From Agrobacterium cavarae (GTDB lineage Bacteria > Pseudomonadota > Alphaproteobacteria > Rhizobiales > Rhizobiaceae): a stretch of 64,000 nucleotides of DNA. Where the stretch lies: NCBI RefSeq assembly GCF_004310285.1, contig NZ_SISF01000028.1, forward strand, positions 205,154 to 269,153. The letters are read 5' to 3'. This document shows, piece after piece, positions 18,775-27,693 of the stretch (position 1 is the first letter of the stretch; every line of letters begins with the position of its first letter). A program made the position numbers and the translations under genes. The notes beneath the pieces were generated by a model that made no database searches, was not told where the DNA came from, and worked only from the letters and a program-made list of their open reading frames with translations.

Positions 18775-19632
18775 TCACAATCCGTATCTGGCCCACAATG
18801 CCTTTTCTTCGGCAACTTCTGCAAGTCCCGAAGCGGCGGAGGCGGCGATTGCCTGTGCGCAAAGATCGACACCCGGCACCTTTTTGCCGAACAGGTTTCT
18901 TGCACCGCTGATCAGTTGCAGTTTAACCTTTTCACCATAGCGTCGGCGCAGCACGTCCTTCATGTCGCCGAGGCCATCGACGAGGCCGAGATCGACGCCG
19001 CGCATGCCCGTCCAGAACAGGCCCGAGAACAGAGCTGGATCGTCCTTCAATTTCGCGCCACGGCGAAGCTTGACCATGTCGATGAAGACGTTGTGGATTT
19101 CAGACTGGAGCGACTTAAGATACTCGATGTCGCCTTCCTTCTCCGGCTGGAAGGGATCGAGGATCGCCTTGTTTTCGCCAGACGTGTAGACGCGGCGCTC
19201 CACCCCGATCTTGCGCAGCATCTCCGGAAAACCGAAGCCGCCGGAGACGACGCCGATGGAGCCGACGATGGATGTGGGATCGGCGATGATCTCATCACCG
19301 GCGAGCGCGATCATGTAACCGCCCGAGGCTGCGACATCCTCGACGAAGATCAGAACCTTCTTGTCCTTCTCTTCGGCCAGCTGGCGAATGCGGTTGTAGA
19401 TCATCCGCGACTGGACCGGCGAGCCGCCGGGAGAATTCAGCGAGATGGCGACGACCGGCGCATCCTTCATGCTGAAGGCTTTGTCGAGAAGCGGCGCATA
19501 GCCTGCAAGGTTGAGAGCCGGGCGAAGCTGGCTGCCACCTGCCATGATCGCGCCATGCATGCGCACCACCGGGACCACCAATTCCTGCTTGCGAAATCGC
19601 TTCGGAACAATGCGCTTCAAAAACCCGGCCAT
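18775..19632 (-). CDS. S49 family serine peptidase (SppA/SohB-like)
   Basis: Signal-peptide-peptidase-like protease of 285 residues. Visible family motifs are VVAISLNSPGGSPVQSRM, then VLIFVEDVAASGGYMIALAG, where the Ser of ASGGY is the expected nucleophile, and TSIVGSIGVVSGGFGFPEML. A conserved lysine is expected in the FSGLFWTGMRGVDLGLVDGL region. No clear N-terminal signal or TM segment is seen (MAGFLKRIVPKRFRKQEL is basic), so it may be peripheral. ATG codons lie at 19638 and 19632. The second is chosen because GAAGAGG abuts the first but is correctly spaced for the second. The expected substrates are membrane protein fragments or signal peptides. Confidence 0.88.
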   Translation of the reverse strand: MAGFLKRIVPKRFRKQELVVPVVRMHGAIMAGGSQLRPALNLAGYAPLLDKAFSMKDAPVVAISLNSPGGSPVQSRMIYNRIRQLAEEKDKKVLIFVEDVAASGGYMIALAGDEIIADPTSIVGSIGVVSGGFGFPEMLRKIGVERRVYTSGENKAILDPFQPEKEGDIEYLKSLQSEIHNVFIDMVKLRRGAKLKDDPALFSGLFWTGMRGVDLGLVDGLGDMKDVLRRRYGEKVKLQLISGARNLFGKKVPGVDLCAQAIAASAASGLAEVAEEKALWARYGL

Positions 19633-19742
19633 CTTCATCCTCTTCGTCGTTTATCTCGAAAAGGGATGTATGTATCGCGCTCGCAAACGCAATGGTGGCC
19701 CTGGAAATTCGTTTTGCCGGATAGCGTTTTTCGCCAGCGGCT

Positions 19743-20534
19743 TTAGCCAGAAGAGCGCACAGTTTTGTGATTGCGGCGATAGGCGGCTCGTCCGTTGTTC
19801 AGATCATCGACAACGGCTGAAAAGGCGTGACTGTCCTCTTCATGCATGATCAACGGCGCGCGGAAGGTCAGCCGCGCGCGGGAGCCCTTGATCGCCGTCA
19901 CGAGCATTCGCACGGCGTTTTCTCCTTGTCTTGGACAGATAAGGGTAATCTCCATCCCACCAAAGCGGCGCCCGCATGCGGAGATGATATCGGCCACCGA
20001 TTGGGGGCGGGCGATCAGGGAGATCTGCCCACCCGGCGCCAAGATGGCACCTGCCGTTCTGATCCAATGCTCGAAGAGATCATCCGTCATGGCATGGGCC
20101 TGCGCCTTCAAGGCATCGGGTGTCTTGCGATCTCCCGCGTCATTGTAAGGCGGGTTCATGATGACGTGATCGAAATGATCATCGATGAGGCCGGCTTCGG
20201 CACGGGCACCGGCGCGCAGCGTCACATCCGCCCGACGGACGGTCAGGCGGTCTGCAAGGTGTGTGTTTTCCGGAAGCGCGATGCTGCGTCTGGCAAAATC
20301 GACCATCTCGGAGGCATATTCGAAAAGCGTGACCTCTGCCTTTTCCAGACGGGCTGCAACGGCAAATCCGGCTGCACCGGCGCCAGCACCAAGATCTGCG
20401 ACACGGCATGGCTGGTCATCTGCCACCAACGAGGCGAGCAGCATGGCATCCATGCCTGCCCTGTGTCCCCTGCCCTTCGGCTGGACCAGATGAAACCGAC
20501 CCCTGTGAAATGCGTCGATTGTCTCCGACGTCAT
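19743..20534 (-). CDS. SAM-dependent methyltransferase, probably tRNA1(Val) A37-N6 type (TrmN6-like)
   Basis: Class I methyltransferase of 263 residues. The N-terminus has the family look, FHLVQPKGRGHRAGMDAMLL. SAM motif I is VADLGAGAGAAGFAVAARLE, and the N6-adenine motif NPPY occurs in FDHVIMNPPYNDAGDRKTPD. NPPY with this N-terminus fits the YfiC/TrmN6 family acting on tRNA1(Val) A37, though other N6-adenine or glutamine methyltransferases share the motif. It starts 6 bp after the DUF2007 gene, indicating an operon. The next gene in the same direction, the S49 peptidase, is 110 bp on. Confidence 0.78.
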   Translation of the reverse strand: MTSETIDAFHRGRFHLVQPKGRGHRAGMDAMLLASLVADDQPCRVADLGAGAGAAGFAVAARLEKAEVTLFEYASEMVDFARRSIALPENTHLADRLTVRRADVTLRAGARAEAGLIDDHFDHVIMNPPYNDAGDRKTPDALKAQAHAMTDDLFEHWIRTAGAILAPGGQISLIARPQSVADIISACGRRFGGMEITLICPRQGENAVRMLVTAIKGSRARLTFRAPLIMHEEDSHAFSAVVDDLNNGRAAYRRNHKTVRSSG

Positions 20535-20540
20535 CGTTGA

Positions 20541-20768
20541 TCAGGCCTCGTCTCGCAGTTCGTCGGCAAGGCCCGCATCGATGAGGATGCGGCGCGCCTG
20601 CTCGGACCTGTCATCCTCAACGAGGAAACGGCGGGGCAGAAGCCCAAGCGAACCCTCCAGAATACTCATGCCCTGGTCGGCAATCATGCAATGAATGCCG
20701 GCATCCTTCATCAGGCTTTCTGCGAAAGAAAGCAGGACAGCATCGTTTGTTCGGATCAATTCACGCAT
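20541..20768 (-). CDS. DUF2007 domain protein
   Basis: Small cytosolic protein of 75 residues, beginning MRELIRTNDAVLLSFAESL and including GIHCMIADQGMSILEGSLGL and RRFLVEDDRSEQARRIL. This pattern matches the DUF2007 (putative signal-transducing, ferredoxin-like fold) family. The ATG at 20768 is preferred over an in-frame TTG one codon upstream. It is divergent from the polyprenyl synthase gene, with about 112 bp between them, and co-directional with trmN. The molecular role is unknown. Confidence 0.82.
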   Translation of the reverse strand: MRELIRTNDAVLLSFAESLMKDAGIHCMIADQGMSILEGSLGLLPRRFLVEDDRSEQARRILIDAGLADELRDEA

Positions 20769-20880
20769 CAATGAGTTTCCACATTCCCATATTTTTGAAG
20801 GTCATGAGGCGATTCCACACTTGCCGCCACCATCGTCGCTTTCTATTGTCAAAACCGAAATCGAATAGGAGTCCGTTCCG

Positions 20881-21897
20881 TTGGGCGTCGTCATACCGCT
20901 TGAAGAAAGCAAAAACAAACTCGCATCCGTCAAGCCGCTTGTCGATCTGACCCGTCCGGACATGGAACGCGTCAACCAACTGATCCTCTCCAAGGCCGGA
21001 TCGGATGTGCAGATGATCCCGGAAGTGGCGAACCACCTGATCTCTTCCGGTGGCAAGCGGCTGCGCCCGATGCTGACTCTCGCCTCCGCCTCCATGTTCG
21101 GTTACGATGGCGACCACCATATCAAGCTCGCCACCAGCGTCGAGTTCATGCACACCGCAACGCTGCTGCATGACGACGTGGTGGATGAAAGCGATCTGCG
21201 TCGTGGCAAATCGACCGCGCGCACCATCTGGGGCAACCAGGCGAGCGTTCTGGTCGGCGACTTCCTGCTTGGTCAGGCCTTCCGCATGATGGTGGATGTC
21301 GGCTCGCTGGACGCGCTTGACGTGCTTTCCACCGCCGCTTCCGTGATTGCCGAAGGCGAAGTGCTGCAGCTTTCCGTCGCCAAGAACATGGAAACGACGG
21401 AAGACGACTATCTCCAGGTAATTCGCGCCAAGACCGCGGCGCTTTTCGCGGCCGCTGCCGAAGTCGGCCCGATCGTTGCCAAGACCGACAAGGCGACGCG
21501 CGGCGCGCTGAAATCCTACGGCATGAATCTCGGCCTAGCCTTCCAGCTTGTCGACGACGTTCTGGACTATGGCGGCAAATCCGCCGATCTCGGCAAGAAC
21601 ACGGGCGACGATTTCCGCGAGGGCAAGATCACCCTTCCGGTCATCCTGTCGTATCGTCGTGGCACGACCGACGAGCGGGCTTTCTGGAAGCGCGCGATCG
21701 AGAATGGCGAGAGCACGGATGAAAATCTCGAGGTCGCGCTCGGTCTCATCAAGAAATATAACGGCCTTACGGACACGATCTCTCGCGCCAACCATTACGG
21801 CACGATCGCACGCGATGCGCTGGCACCGCTGCCGAAGAGCCTGTGGAAGGATGCGCTGATGGAAGTGATCGACTTCTGCATCGAGCGCGTCAACTGA
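20881..21897 (+). CDS. Long-chain polyprenyl diphosphate synthase (ubiquinone side chain)
   Basis: Trans-prenyl chain elongation enzyme of 338 residues that supplies the ubiquinone tail. It has SSGGKRLRPMLTLASASMFG, the first Asp-rich motif in LLHDDVVDESDLRRGKSTAR (DDxxD), the GQAFRMMVDVGS region, and the second Asp-rich motif in LAFQLVDDVLDYGGKSADLG. No bulky aromatic pair sits just before the first DDxxD (ATLLHDD), consistent with a long product. In rhizobia the expected product is decaprenyl diphosphate, but octa- versus decaprenyl cannot be proved from sequence. The start codon is TTG at 20881, supported by TAGGAG upstream; no suitable ATG is near. It works upstream of UbiA. Confidence 0.9.
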   Translation: MGVVIPLEESKNKLASVKPLVDLTRPDMERVNQLILSKAGSDVQMIPEVANHLISSGGKRLRPMLTLASASMFGYDGDHHIKLATSVEFMHTATLLHDDVVDESDLRRGKSTARTIWGNQASVLVGDFLLGQAFRMMVDVGSLDALDVLSTAASVIAEGEVLQLSVAKNMETTEDDYLQVIRAKTAALFAAAAEVGPIVAKTDKATRGALKSYGMNLGLAFQLVDDVLDYGGKSADLGKNTGDDFREGKITLPVILSYRRGTTDERAFWKRAIENGESTDENLEVALGLIKKYNGLTDTISRANHYGTIARDALAPLPKSLWKDALMEVIDFCIERVN

Positions 21898-22146
21898 CGG
21901 CGCGGCAGAGTTTTCCTCGAAAGGGAAGCGGTCGGCGAAATGCAGAGCGGCAGCAGAATTTGTTGCAGGCCTGCTTCAAAAAAGCCATTCTATCGTGACG
22001 TGATGCACCGCTTTCTGAACCGATTCCGGTTTCCGATGGCGTGTCTATCTCAACCTTAACAGTGATCAAGGGCAGATGTGGTGCCCGGCGCTGTCAAGTT
22101 TGAAGCTGATTTTTCAGTGCGGAAGCACACAAGCAAGGGTTCCTTC

Positions 22147-23982
22147 ATGCGGCGCAATCCAGCATTTCGTCTTTTCTGCAGCGCGGCCTTCATTGCCGCA
22201 CTCACGCTTGGCGCAGGCTCTGCCGCGCTGGCAGAGACGAAGCCCGCCGATAAGGCGGAAGAGGCCGTCAAGTTCGATCCAAATCGGGTCACCACCTTTT
22301 CAGGCGCATTTCTGGCTGCCCGCACCGCGGATGTCGACCAGGATTATGCGACCGCCATCACGCTTTACCAGAAGGCTTTGGATTTCGATCCGGCCAATAC
22401 CGAAATTCGCCAGCGCCTGATGATCGCACAACTGTTGAGCGGCGACTTCGAGGCCGGCGCCAAGATTGCCGACAGCCTGAAGGACGACAGTTCGGTGGAG
22501 CGCGTGACGACGATCGTGCGTGCACTTGCCGCCATCAAGCACAAGGAATTCTCCTCCGCCGAGAAAATCCTGAAATATAGCGGCCCGAACGATCTGGACC
22601 GCATGGTCAATACGCTTCTTGCTGCCTGGGCGCGCGCTGGCGCCGGAAAGAGCAAGGAAGCGCTCGCCATGGTCAATGGCATGAAGGGGCCGGGCTGGTT
22701 CTCGATCTTCCAGAAATACAATGCGGGCGCCATTGCGCTCGTGACCGGCAACACGGACGCGGCTCGCAAGAGCCTGAGCGAAGCAGTGGCCGACCGTGAA
22801 GGCGGCGCGACCGCAACCGACACCTATATGCGCGCCGTCATGGCACTCGCGCGGCTGGAGGCGAAAGCCGGCAACAAGCAAAAGGCGCTGGACACGATTG
22901 CCGTCGGCGACGGTTTTGCTCCGAATTACGCGCCCTTGAAGGCGCTGCGACAGAGCATCGAAAAGGGTGAAAAGCCGGACCAGCAGGTTCAGACAGCCGT
23001 TGAAGGCGCTGCCTCCGTCATGTTCTCGATTGCCGGTGCACTGAACCGCGAAGGCGCGGAAGAGATCGTGACGCTCTATCTCCAGGCGTCGCGCGCACTC
23101 GACCCGAAGAGTGCCGATACGCTCATCCTCCTCGGCGGCTTGGCCGAGGCGCAGAAGCAGGCCGAGCGCGCCATCGAATTCTATCGCGAAGTGCCGGCCG
23201 ATTCGCCGATGCATCGCATTTCCGAACTGCAGCTCGGCCTGACACTGGCGCAGACCGGCAAGGTCGATGAGGCGCGCCAACATCTGAAGGCCCTGCTTGA
23301 ATCCGATCCTGACGACATTCGCTCCTACCTAGCCTATGGCGCCGTCCTGTCGGACGCCAAAGACTATGCCGCCATGGCTGCCAATTACGACAAGGCTGTC
23401 GAGATGATCGGCGCGGTCCCGAAGAAGTCCGACTGGACGATCTTCTTCCAGCGCGGCATTGCTTATGAGCGTCTGAAGCAGTGGGACAAGGCCGAGCCGA
23501 ACTTCAAGCGGGCGCTGGAGCTCAACCCGGAACAGCCGCAAGTTCTGAACTATCTCGGCTATTCCTGGGTCGACAAGAACATGAACCTCGACCAAGGCAT
23601 CGACATGATCCGCCGCGCGGTGGAGCTTCGCCCCAATGATGGCTACATCGTCGATTCGCTCGGCTGGGCGCATTATCGCCTTGGCGCTTTCGATGAAGCC
23701 GTGACCGAACTGGAACGTGCGATCGAGCTTCGCGCCGGGGACCCCACCATCAACGACCACCTGGGTGACGCCTATTGGCGTGTCGGCCGCAAGCTGGAGG
23801 CCGTCTACCAGTGGAACCGTGCTCTGATCGGCGATAGCGACGACGTGGACAAGGCGAAGGTGAAGGAAAAAATCGCCAATGGCCTGCCGCCCTTGGAAAA
23901 GGATGCAGAGAACACCGCGAAGAAGGATCAGGCTCCACCGCCACCTGCACCGCCTGCCCCTGCCCCGGACAAAAAATCCTGA
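22147..23982 (+). CDS. Exported tetratricopeptide-repeat protein
   Basis: Protein of 611 residues. It has a signal peptide (LFCSAAFIAALTLGAGSAAL, cleavage expected after ALA) and then serial TPR units. Clear ones are YATAITLYQKALDFDPANTE, KAEPNFKRALELNPEQPQVL, GIDMIRRAVELRPNDGYIVD and AVTELERAIELRAGDPTIND. The C-terminus is proline-rich (PPPPAPPAPAPDKKS). The start is ATG at 22147; an in-frame GTG at 22078 would bury the signal peptide. It ends 6 bp before ispE, so the two are likely translated from one mRNA. Periplasmic TPR proteins usually act as scaffolds for envelope assembly; the partner is unknown. The 249-bp gap upstream of it shows no further gene. Confidence 0.85.
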   Translation: MRRNPAFRLFCSAAFIAALTLGAGSAALAETKPADKAEEAVKFDPNRVTTFSGAFLAARTADVDQDYATAITLYQKALDFDPANTEIRQRLMIAQLLSGDFEAGAKIADSLKDDSSVERVTTIVRALAAIKHKEFSSAEKILKYSGPNDLDRMVNTLLAAWARAGAGKSKEALAMVNGMKGPGWFSIFQKYNAGAIALVTGNTDAARKSLSEAVADREGGATATDTYMRAVMALARLEAKAGNKQKALDTIAVGDGFAPNYAPLKALRQSIEKGEKPDQQVQTAVEGAASVMFSIAGALNREGAEEIVTLYLQASRALDPKSADTLILLGGLAEAQKQAERAIEFYREVPADSPMHRISELQLGLTLAQTGKVDEARQHLKALLESDPDDIRSYLAYGAVLSDAKDYAAMAANYDKAVEMIGAVPKKSDWTIFFQRGIAYERLKQWDKAEPNFKRALELNPEQPQVLNYLGYSWVDKNMNLDQGIDMIRRAVELRPNDGYIVDSLGWAHYRLGAFDEAVTELERAIELRAGDPTINDHLGDAYWRVGRKLEAVYQWNRALIGDSDDVDKAKVKEKIANGLPPLEKDAENTAKKDQAPPPPAPPAPAPDKKS

Positions 23983-23988
23983 CATCGG

Positions 23989-24897
23989 ATGGGTCCGAGT
24001 GATGGGAAGGGAGCGGTCGATACTGTTGAGGCCGCTCCGGCAAAGATCAACCTTGCCCTGCATGTGACGGGGCAAAGGGAAGACGGCTACCACCTCCTCG
24101 ACATGCTGGTGACCTTTACCGAAGCAGGCGATGTCGTCCGCATTCGCGGTGCCGCCGAAGACAGCTTTTCGATCTCCGGGCGATTTGCCTCGGAGCTTCT
24201 TCAGTCGGATGCGAGCAACAATCTTGTGCTGAAGGCGCGCGATCTCCTTCGCGGCCATGTCCAGAAAAGCGGGCTCACACCAGCGCCCGTTGCCATTCAC
24301 CTGGAGAAAAACCTGCCGGTCGCCTCTGGGATTGGCGGCGGTTCAGCCGATGCCGCGGCAGCCTTGCGCGGATTGATCCGCCACTGGCAACTGGAGATTG
24401 ACGACAATGCCTTGGTGGACATGGCGCTGATGCTCGGTGCGGACGTACCGATGTGTCTTGCCAGCCAGCCACTGATCGCACAGGGGATTGGGGAAGAAAT
24501 TACCCTTCTTCCGCAGTTTCCTCAATTGTCGCTGGTGCTGGTCAACTCGCTCAAGGGGGTTTCAACGCCGCATATCTTCCGGCTACTGGAGGACAAGCAG
24601 AATGCACCCCTTCCCGCACCGCCTGAGGATCAAGGCCAGTCCTGGCTTTCGATGATGGACGCGCTCAGAAACGATCTGCAGCCTCCAGCCGTGAAGCTTC
24701 TGCCGGAGATCGGCGATATGCTATCGATGCTGCATTCGGCGCGCGCGGATGTTGCGCGCATGTCCGGTTCGGGCGCCACATGCTTCGGCATTTTTTCCGA
24801 CTGGGAGAAAGCGGAGGCCGCAGCAGCATCGCTTCGGGAACAGAAGCCCGGATGGTATGTTCAAGAGACCAGAACGATTGCAGGGAGAGCGTCATGA
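23989..24897 (+). CDS. ispE: 4-diphosphocytidyl-2-C-methyl-D-erythritol kinase
   Basis: GHMP-family kinase of the MEP isoprenoid pathway, 302 residues. It has AAPAKINLALHVTGQREDGY at the N-terminus, the ATP-binding glycine-rich motif LPVASGIGGGSADAAAALRG, ALMLGADVPMCLASQPLIAQ and the C-terminal MSGSGATCFGIFSD. The pathway makes the IPP and DMAPP used by the polyprenyl synthase encoded just upstream. It starts 6 bp after the TPR gene and overlaps moaB by four bases (ATGA), indicating translational coupling. The gene is complete. Confidence 0.96.
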   Translation: MGPSDGKGAVDTVEAAPAKINLALHVTGQREDGYHLLDMLVTFTEAGDVVRIRGAAEDSFSISGRFASELLQSDASNNLVLKARDLLRGHVQKSGLTPAPVAIHLEKNLPVASGIGGGSADAAAALRGLIRHWQLEIDDNALVDMALMLGADVPMCLASQPLIAQGIGEEITLLPQFPQLSLVLVNSLKGVSTPHIFRLLEDKQNAPLPAPPEDQGQSWLSMMDALRNDLQPPAVKLLPEIGDMLSMLHSARADVARMSGSGATCFGIFSDWEKAEAAAASLREQKPGWYVQETRTIAGRAS

Positions 24898-25448
24898 GTG
24901 AGAAGAACACGGGTGGAGAGCGTCAATTCATTCCGGTCGGGATCGCCGTGCTGACCATCTCCGACACGCGCACTTTGGCGGACGACAAATCCGGCAACAC
25001 GTTGGCCGCACGGATTGAGGAGGCAGGCCACCGTCTTGTGGATCGCGCCATCGTGCCAGATGACATCGGGGCCATTCGCGAAAAGGTGCAAGGCTGGACG
25101 CTTTCGGATGACATCGACGTGGTCATTACCACGGGTGGTACGGGCTTTACCGGGCGCGACGTGACGCCGGAAGCCTTGGAGCCTCTGTTCGACAAGCGCA
25201 TGGACGGTTTCTCAGAGGTGTTCCACCGCATCTCCTATGACAAGATCGGCACATCCACCATCCAGTCACGCGCCACCGCCGGGCTTGCAAACACAACCTT
25301 CGTCTTCGTTCTGCCGGGTTCACCAGGCGCCTGCAAAGACGCTTGGGACGGCATTTTGAAAGCGCAGCTGGATTATCGCCACATGCCCTGCAACTTCGTG
25401 GAAATCATGCCACGGCTGGACGAGCATCTGCGCCGCACGAAGGGCTGA
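24894..25448 (+). CDS. moaB: MoaB/Mog family molybdenum cofactor protein
   Basis: Molybdopterin-binding fold protein of 184 residues. Motifs are IPVGIAVLTISDTRTLADDK at the N-terminus, DDIDVVITTGGTGFTGRDVT (the TTGGTG MPT-binding loop), TPEALEPLFDKRMDGFSEVF and FVLPGSPGACKDAWDGILKA. This matches MoaB/MogA proteins, which adenylate molybdopterin before Mo insertion. MoaB and MogA are hard to separate by eye; the overall sequence resembles alphaproteobacterial MoaB. The start ATG overlaps the ispE stop by four bases. It is convergent with the next gene, with stop codons 3 bp apart. Confidence 0.93.
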   Translation: MSEKNTGGERQFIPVGIAVLTISDTRTLADDKSGNTLAARIEEAGHRLVDRAIVPDDIGAIREKVQGWTLSDDIDVVITTGGTGFTGRDVTPEALEPLFDKRMDGFSEVFHRISYDKIGTSTIQSRATAGLANTTFVFVLPGSPGACKDAWDGILKAQLDYRHMPCNFVEIMPRLDEHLRRTKG

Positions 25449-25451
25449 TCC

Positions 25452-25970
25452 CTATCGCGTTGGACGAAGCGCCCAAGCTGGCACCAACTCCGCCGTCAGT
25501 CTGCGCGGCTTCTGGGATTTTGAAAATTCGGTCGGTGGGAGGCCGGATTTCGCGAGTTGGAGAGCGTCCTGCTTGCGCAGCAACAGGCCGAATTCCAATG
25601 GCGGACCGCGGCGGAGCAGTCGCTTCAGAAACGGCTTTTTATAATAGCGCGAGGGGGAGAATTGCGCGGGCCGCTCGTCCAGCGCCATATATTCGAGAAT
25701 ATCCTCGATCCAGCCACCTTGCGGACGGCTGCCCGGCTCGATCAGCAACACCCACTCGCCGCGGATCGATTGAATGACATCGCCGATCTCCCAGCGCTGA
25801 TGGAAGCGGCAACCGGCAGCTTCGGCGACCCGCGCCGAGCCATCGTGTGAGGCGTGGTCGAGAATAATGACGTCACTGATCAAACCCTTCACGGCGCCCG
25901 TCACCAGCGCCGAAAGCGTATGCGCAAGCTCTGGCTCTTGGTTGCGGCATTCCATGATGACTGTCAGCAT
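25452..25970 (-). CDS. Short glycosyltransferase family 2-like protein
   Basis: Protein of 172 residues. The start MLTVIMECRNQEPELAHTLS, the DVIILDHASHDGSARVAEAA segment and WVLLIEPGSRPQGGWIEDIL follow the GT-A fold of family 2 glycosyltransferases. The usual DxD metal motif appears as EPGSRP, so it lacks the canonical aspartates and may not be a classical sugar transferase. At 172 residues it is shorter than most GT2 enzymes. The start is ATG at 25970. It is convergent with moaB, only 3 bp apart. No sugar-pathway genes are adjacent, and the substrate is unknown. Confidence 0.72.
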   Translation of the reverse strand: MLTVIMECRNQEPELAHTLSALVTGAVKGLISDVIILDHASHDGSARVAEAAGCRFHQRWEIGDVIQSIRGEWVLLIEPGSRPQGGWIEDILEYMALDERPAQFSPSRYYKKPFLKRLLRRGPPLEFGLLLRKQDALQLAKSGLPPTEFSKSQKPRRLTAELVPAWALRPTR

Positions 25971-26236
25971 GTTCTCGTCACTTGTGGTGCGTTCAAGACG
26001 ATAAAGTTCCTACAGCATCGCCATGGAAACCCAAATGGATTTTCTGTCGCGGCAGATGGCAAAATGATGCAATGCAGCAGGACAGTTCCATTGTTTCTTG
26101 CTTTGCAGCGCTCCTCCTCGCGCCGCATACCGCGCGAGAAAGCGCTACCAAGTTCTTTTGTTCTTGTATTGTTCTCATATTTAGCGTAGGAATCGTTTCA
26201 TCCAATTCGCTGGCGCAGGCCGGTCAGGAGCATCAG

Positions 26237-26464
26237 ATGAGACACCAAGTGCTTTCGGGGCAGGCTGCCTATCAGCCGGGCCATACGCCGGATATTGCCA
26301 ATGCTCTGGCAGATGACTCTGGCCTCAGGATCGAAATCGATCGTCGTCGCGGCAGAGGTGCGGGCATCAATCCTGGCGGTCGTTTCGAGACGTTGCAGCA
26401 TGAAGCCTTTAACGATGGCTGGGACATCATCGAAGAACTGCCGGAGTTCAAGACGGATGTGTAG
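26237..26464 (+). pseudogene. N-terminal fragment of a PA0069-type radical SAM gene, ended by an in-frame TAG
   Basis: A 75-residue frame that starts at ATG 26237 (Shine-Dalgarno CAGGAG, 8 nt away). It contains RGRGAGINPGGRFETLQHEA and NDGWDIIEELPEFKTDV, which I recognise as the conserved leader of PA0069-family radical SAM proteins. It stops at TAG 26462-26464. The next codon, GTG 26465, continues the same frame with the rest of that family (VEKPRTIIT). The simplest reading is one nonsense substitution in an originally continuous gene of about 385 codons; the likeliest original codon is CAG (Gln). Alternatives are a sequencing error, or functional two-piece expression. Confidence 0.75.
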
Positions 26465-27394
26465 GTGGAAAAGCCGCGCACAATCATTACCAGCAACGAA
26501 TCGCCTGACATCCCCTTCGACCGATCGATCAATCCCTATCGCGGCTGCGAGCATGGCTGCATCTATTGCTTCGCCCGTCCGACGCACAGCTATATGGGAC
26601 TTTCGGCTGGCCTCGACTTTGAAGCGAAGCTTTTTGCCAAGCCGGACGCTGCCAAACTTCTGGAACGCGAGCTTTCCAAGCCGGGCTACAAGGCGCGGGT
26701 GATTGCGATCGGCACCAATACCGATCCTTACCAGCCAATCGAGAAGGAATGGCGGATCATGCGCCAGATCCTCGAGGTACTGGCCAAGGCGGAACACCCG
26801 GTCGCCATCGTGACGAAATCGGCGCTGATCACGCGCGACATCGATATTCTGGCGCCCATGGCGAAAAAGGGTCTCGTCAAGGTCGGCATCTCGGTGACGA
26901 CGCTCGATCGCAAACTTGCCCGCAGCATGGAGCCCCGCGCCTCGACGCCATCGAAACGGTTGGAGGCAGTCAAGATACTGACGGAGGCTGGCATACCTGT
27001 GGCCGTGATGATGGCGCCAGTCATCCCAGCGCTGAACGATCATGAAATCGAGCGGGTGTTGGAGGCCGGTAAAGCCGCCGGTGCGACAGAGGCCTCGTAT
27101 GTTCTGCTGCGTCTACCCCTTGAGGTCAGCCCGCTGTTTCGTGACTGGTTGCTGCGCAACTATCCGGATCGCTACCGCCACGTCATGTCGCTGGTGCGCT
27201 CCATGCGCGACGGCAAGGAATATGACTCGGAGTTTGGCAAGCGCATGAAGGGTGCTGGACCCTATGCGTGGCAGATCAGCCGCCGCTTCGAAATGGCGAC
27301 TAAAAGGCTCGGTCTCATTCGCAGGGGCATCCAGCTGCGTGACGATCTCTTTGCCCCACCAAGTGGTGCCGGCGTGCAACTCTCCTTGCTTTGA
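26465..27394 (+). CDS. Radical SAM core of PA0069-family protein, downstream of an in-frame stop
   Basis: This 309-residue frame carries the radical SAM core. CEHGCIYC gives the cluster-binding CxxxCxxC, inside RSINPYRGCEHGCIYCFARP. It continues with AIGTNTDPYQPIEKEWRIMR, GLVKVGISVTTLDRKLARSM and SYVLLRLPLEVSPLFRDWLL. It resembles spore photoproduct lyase-like/PA0069 proteins; the substrate is unknown. The first usable start is GTG 26465, immediately after the TAG that ends the upstream fragment, with only a weak Shine-Dalgarno. The first internal ATG lies after the cysteines. Translation therefore needs coupling, readthrough or a correct codon at 26462. The rest of the frame is intact and shows no decay. 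Confidence 0.85.
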   Translation: MEKPRTIITSNESPDIPFDRSINPYRGCEHGCIYCFARPTHSYMGLSAGLDFEAKLFAKPDAAKLLERELSKPGYKARVIAIGTNTDPYQPIEKEWRIMRQILEVLAKAEHPVAIVTKSALITRDIDILAPMAKKGLVKVGISVTTLDRKLARSMEPRASTPSKRLEAVKILTEAGIPVAVMMAPVIPALNDHEIERVLEAGKAAGATEASYVLLRLPLEVSPLFRDWLLRNYPDRYRHVMSLVRSMRDGKEYDSEFGKRMKGAGPYAWQISRRFEMATKRLGLIRRGIQLRDDLFAPPSGAGVQLSLL

Positions 27395-27693
27395 AGGAAG
27401 GAGACGCTCGGTCCAGCTACCGCTTACAACATTGGTTCTTGGCGCGTCTCCACAGAGCTGCGCCGAAACCACGGCTGTGAAGCCCCTCTTCGAAGAAATG
27501 TTCGGTGCGCGTCCCTGACGTACCGGCATTGCCCCCGGTTCCGCCGCCTCGCGTGCGATTTCTCGTTTTCCGCCGCCCTATAGGAAAACGACCCTGGCCT
27601 CTTGAGCCATGGATGACAACCACGCCCTACGGGTTGTCTATCGCCGCACCGGGGGCTTGCGGGAGATCGGGTGTCTGTGCAAGTTTCCGCCGC

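Noticed and set aside
25982..26236. 85-codon N-terminal extension of the radical SAM leader fragment
   Set aside because: The ATG at 26237 has a good Shine-Dalgarno and starts the recognisable sequence; the upstream part reads as intergenic DNA.
27400..27464. Inverted repeat GGAGACGC/GCGTCTCC considered as terminator
   Set aside because: The arms are about 40 bp apart and no T-run follows.
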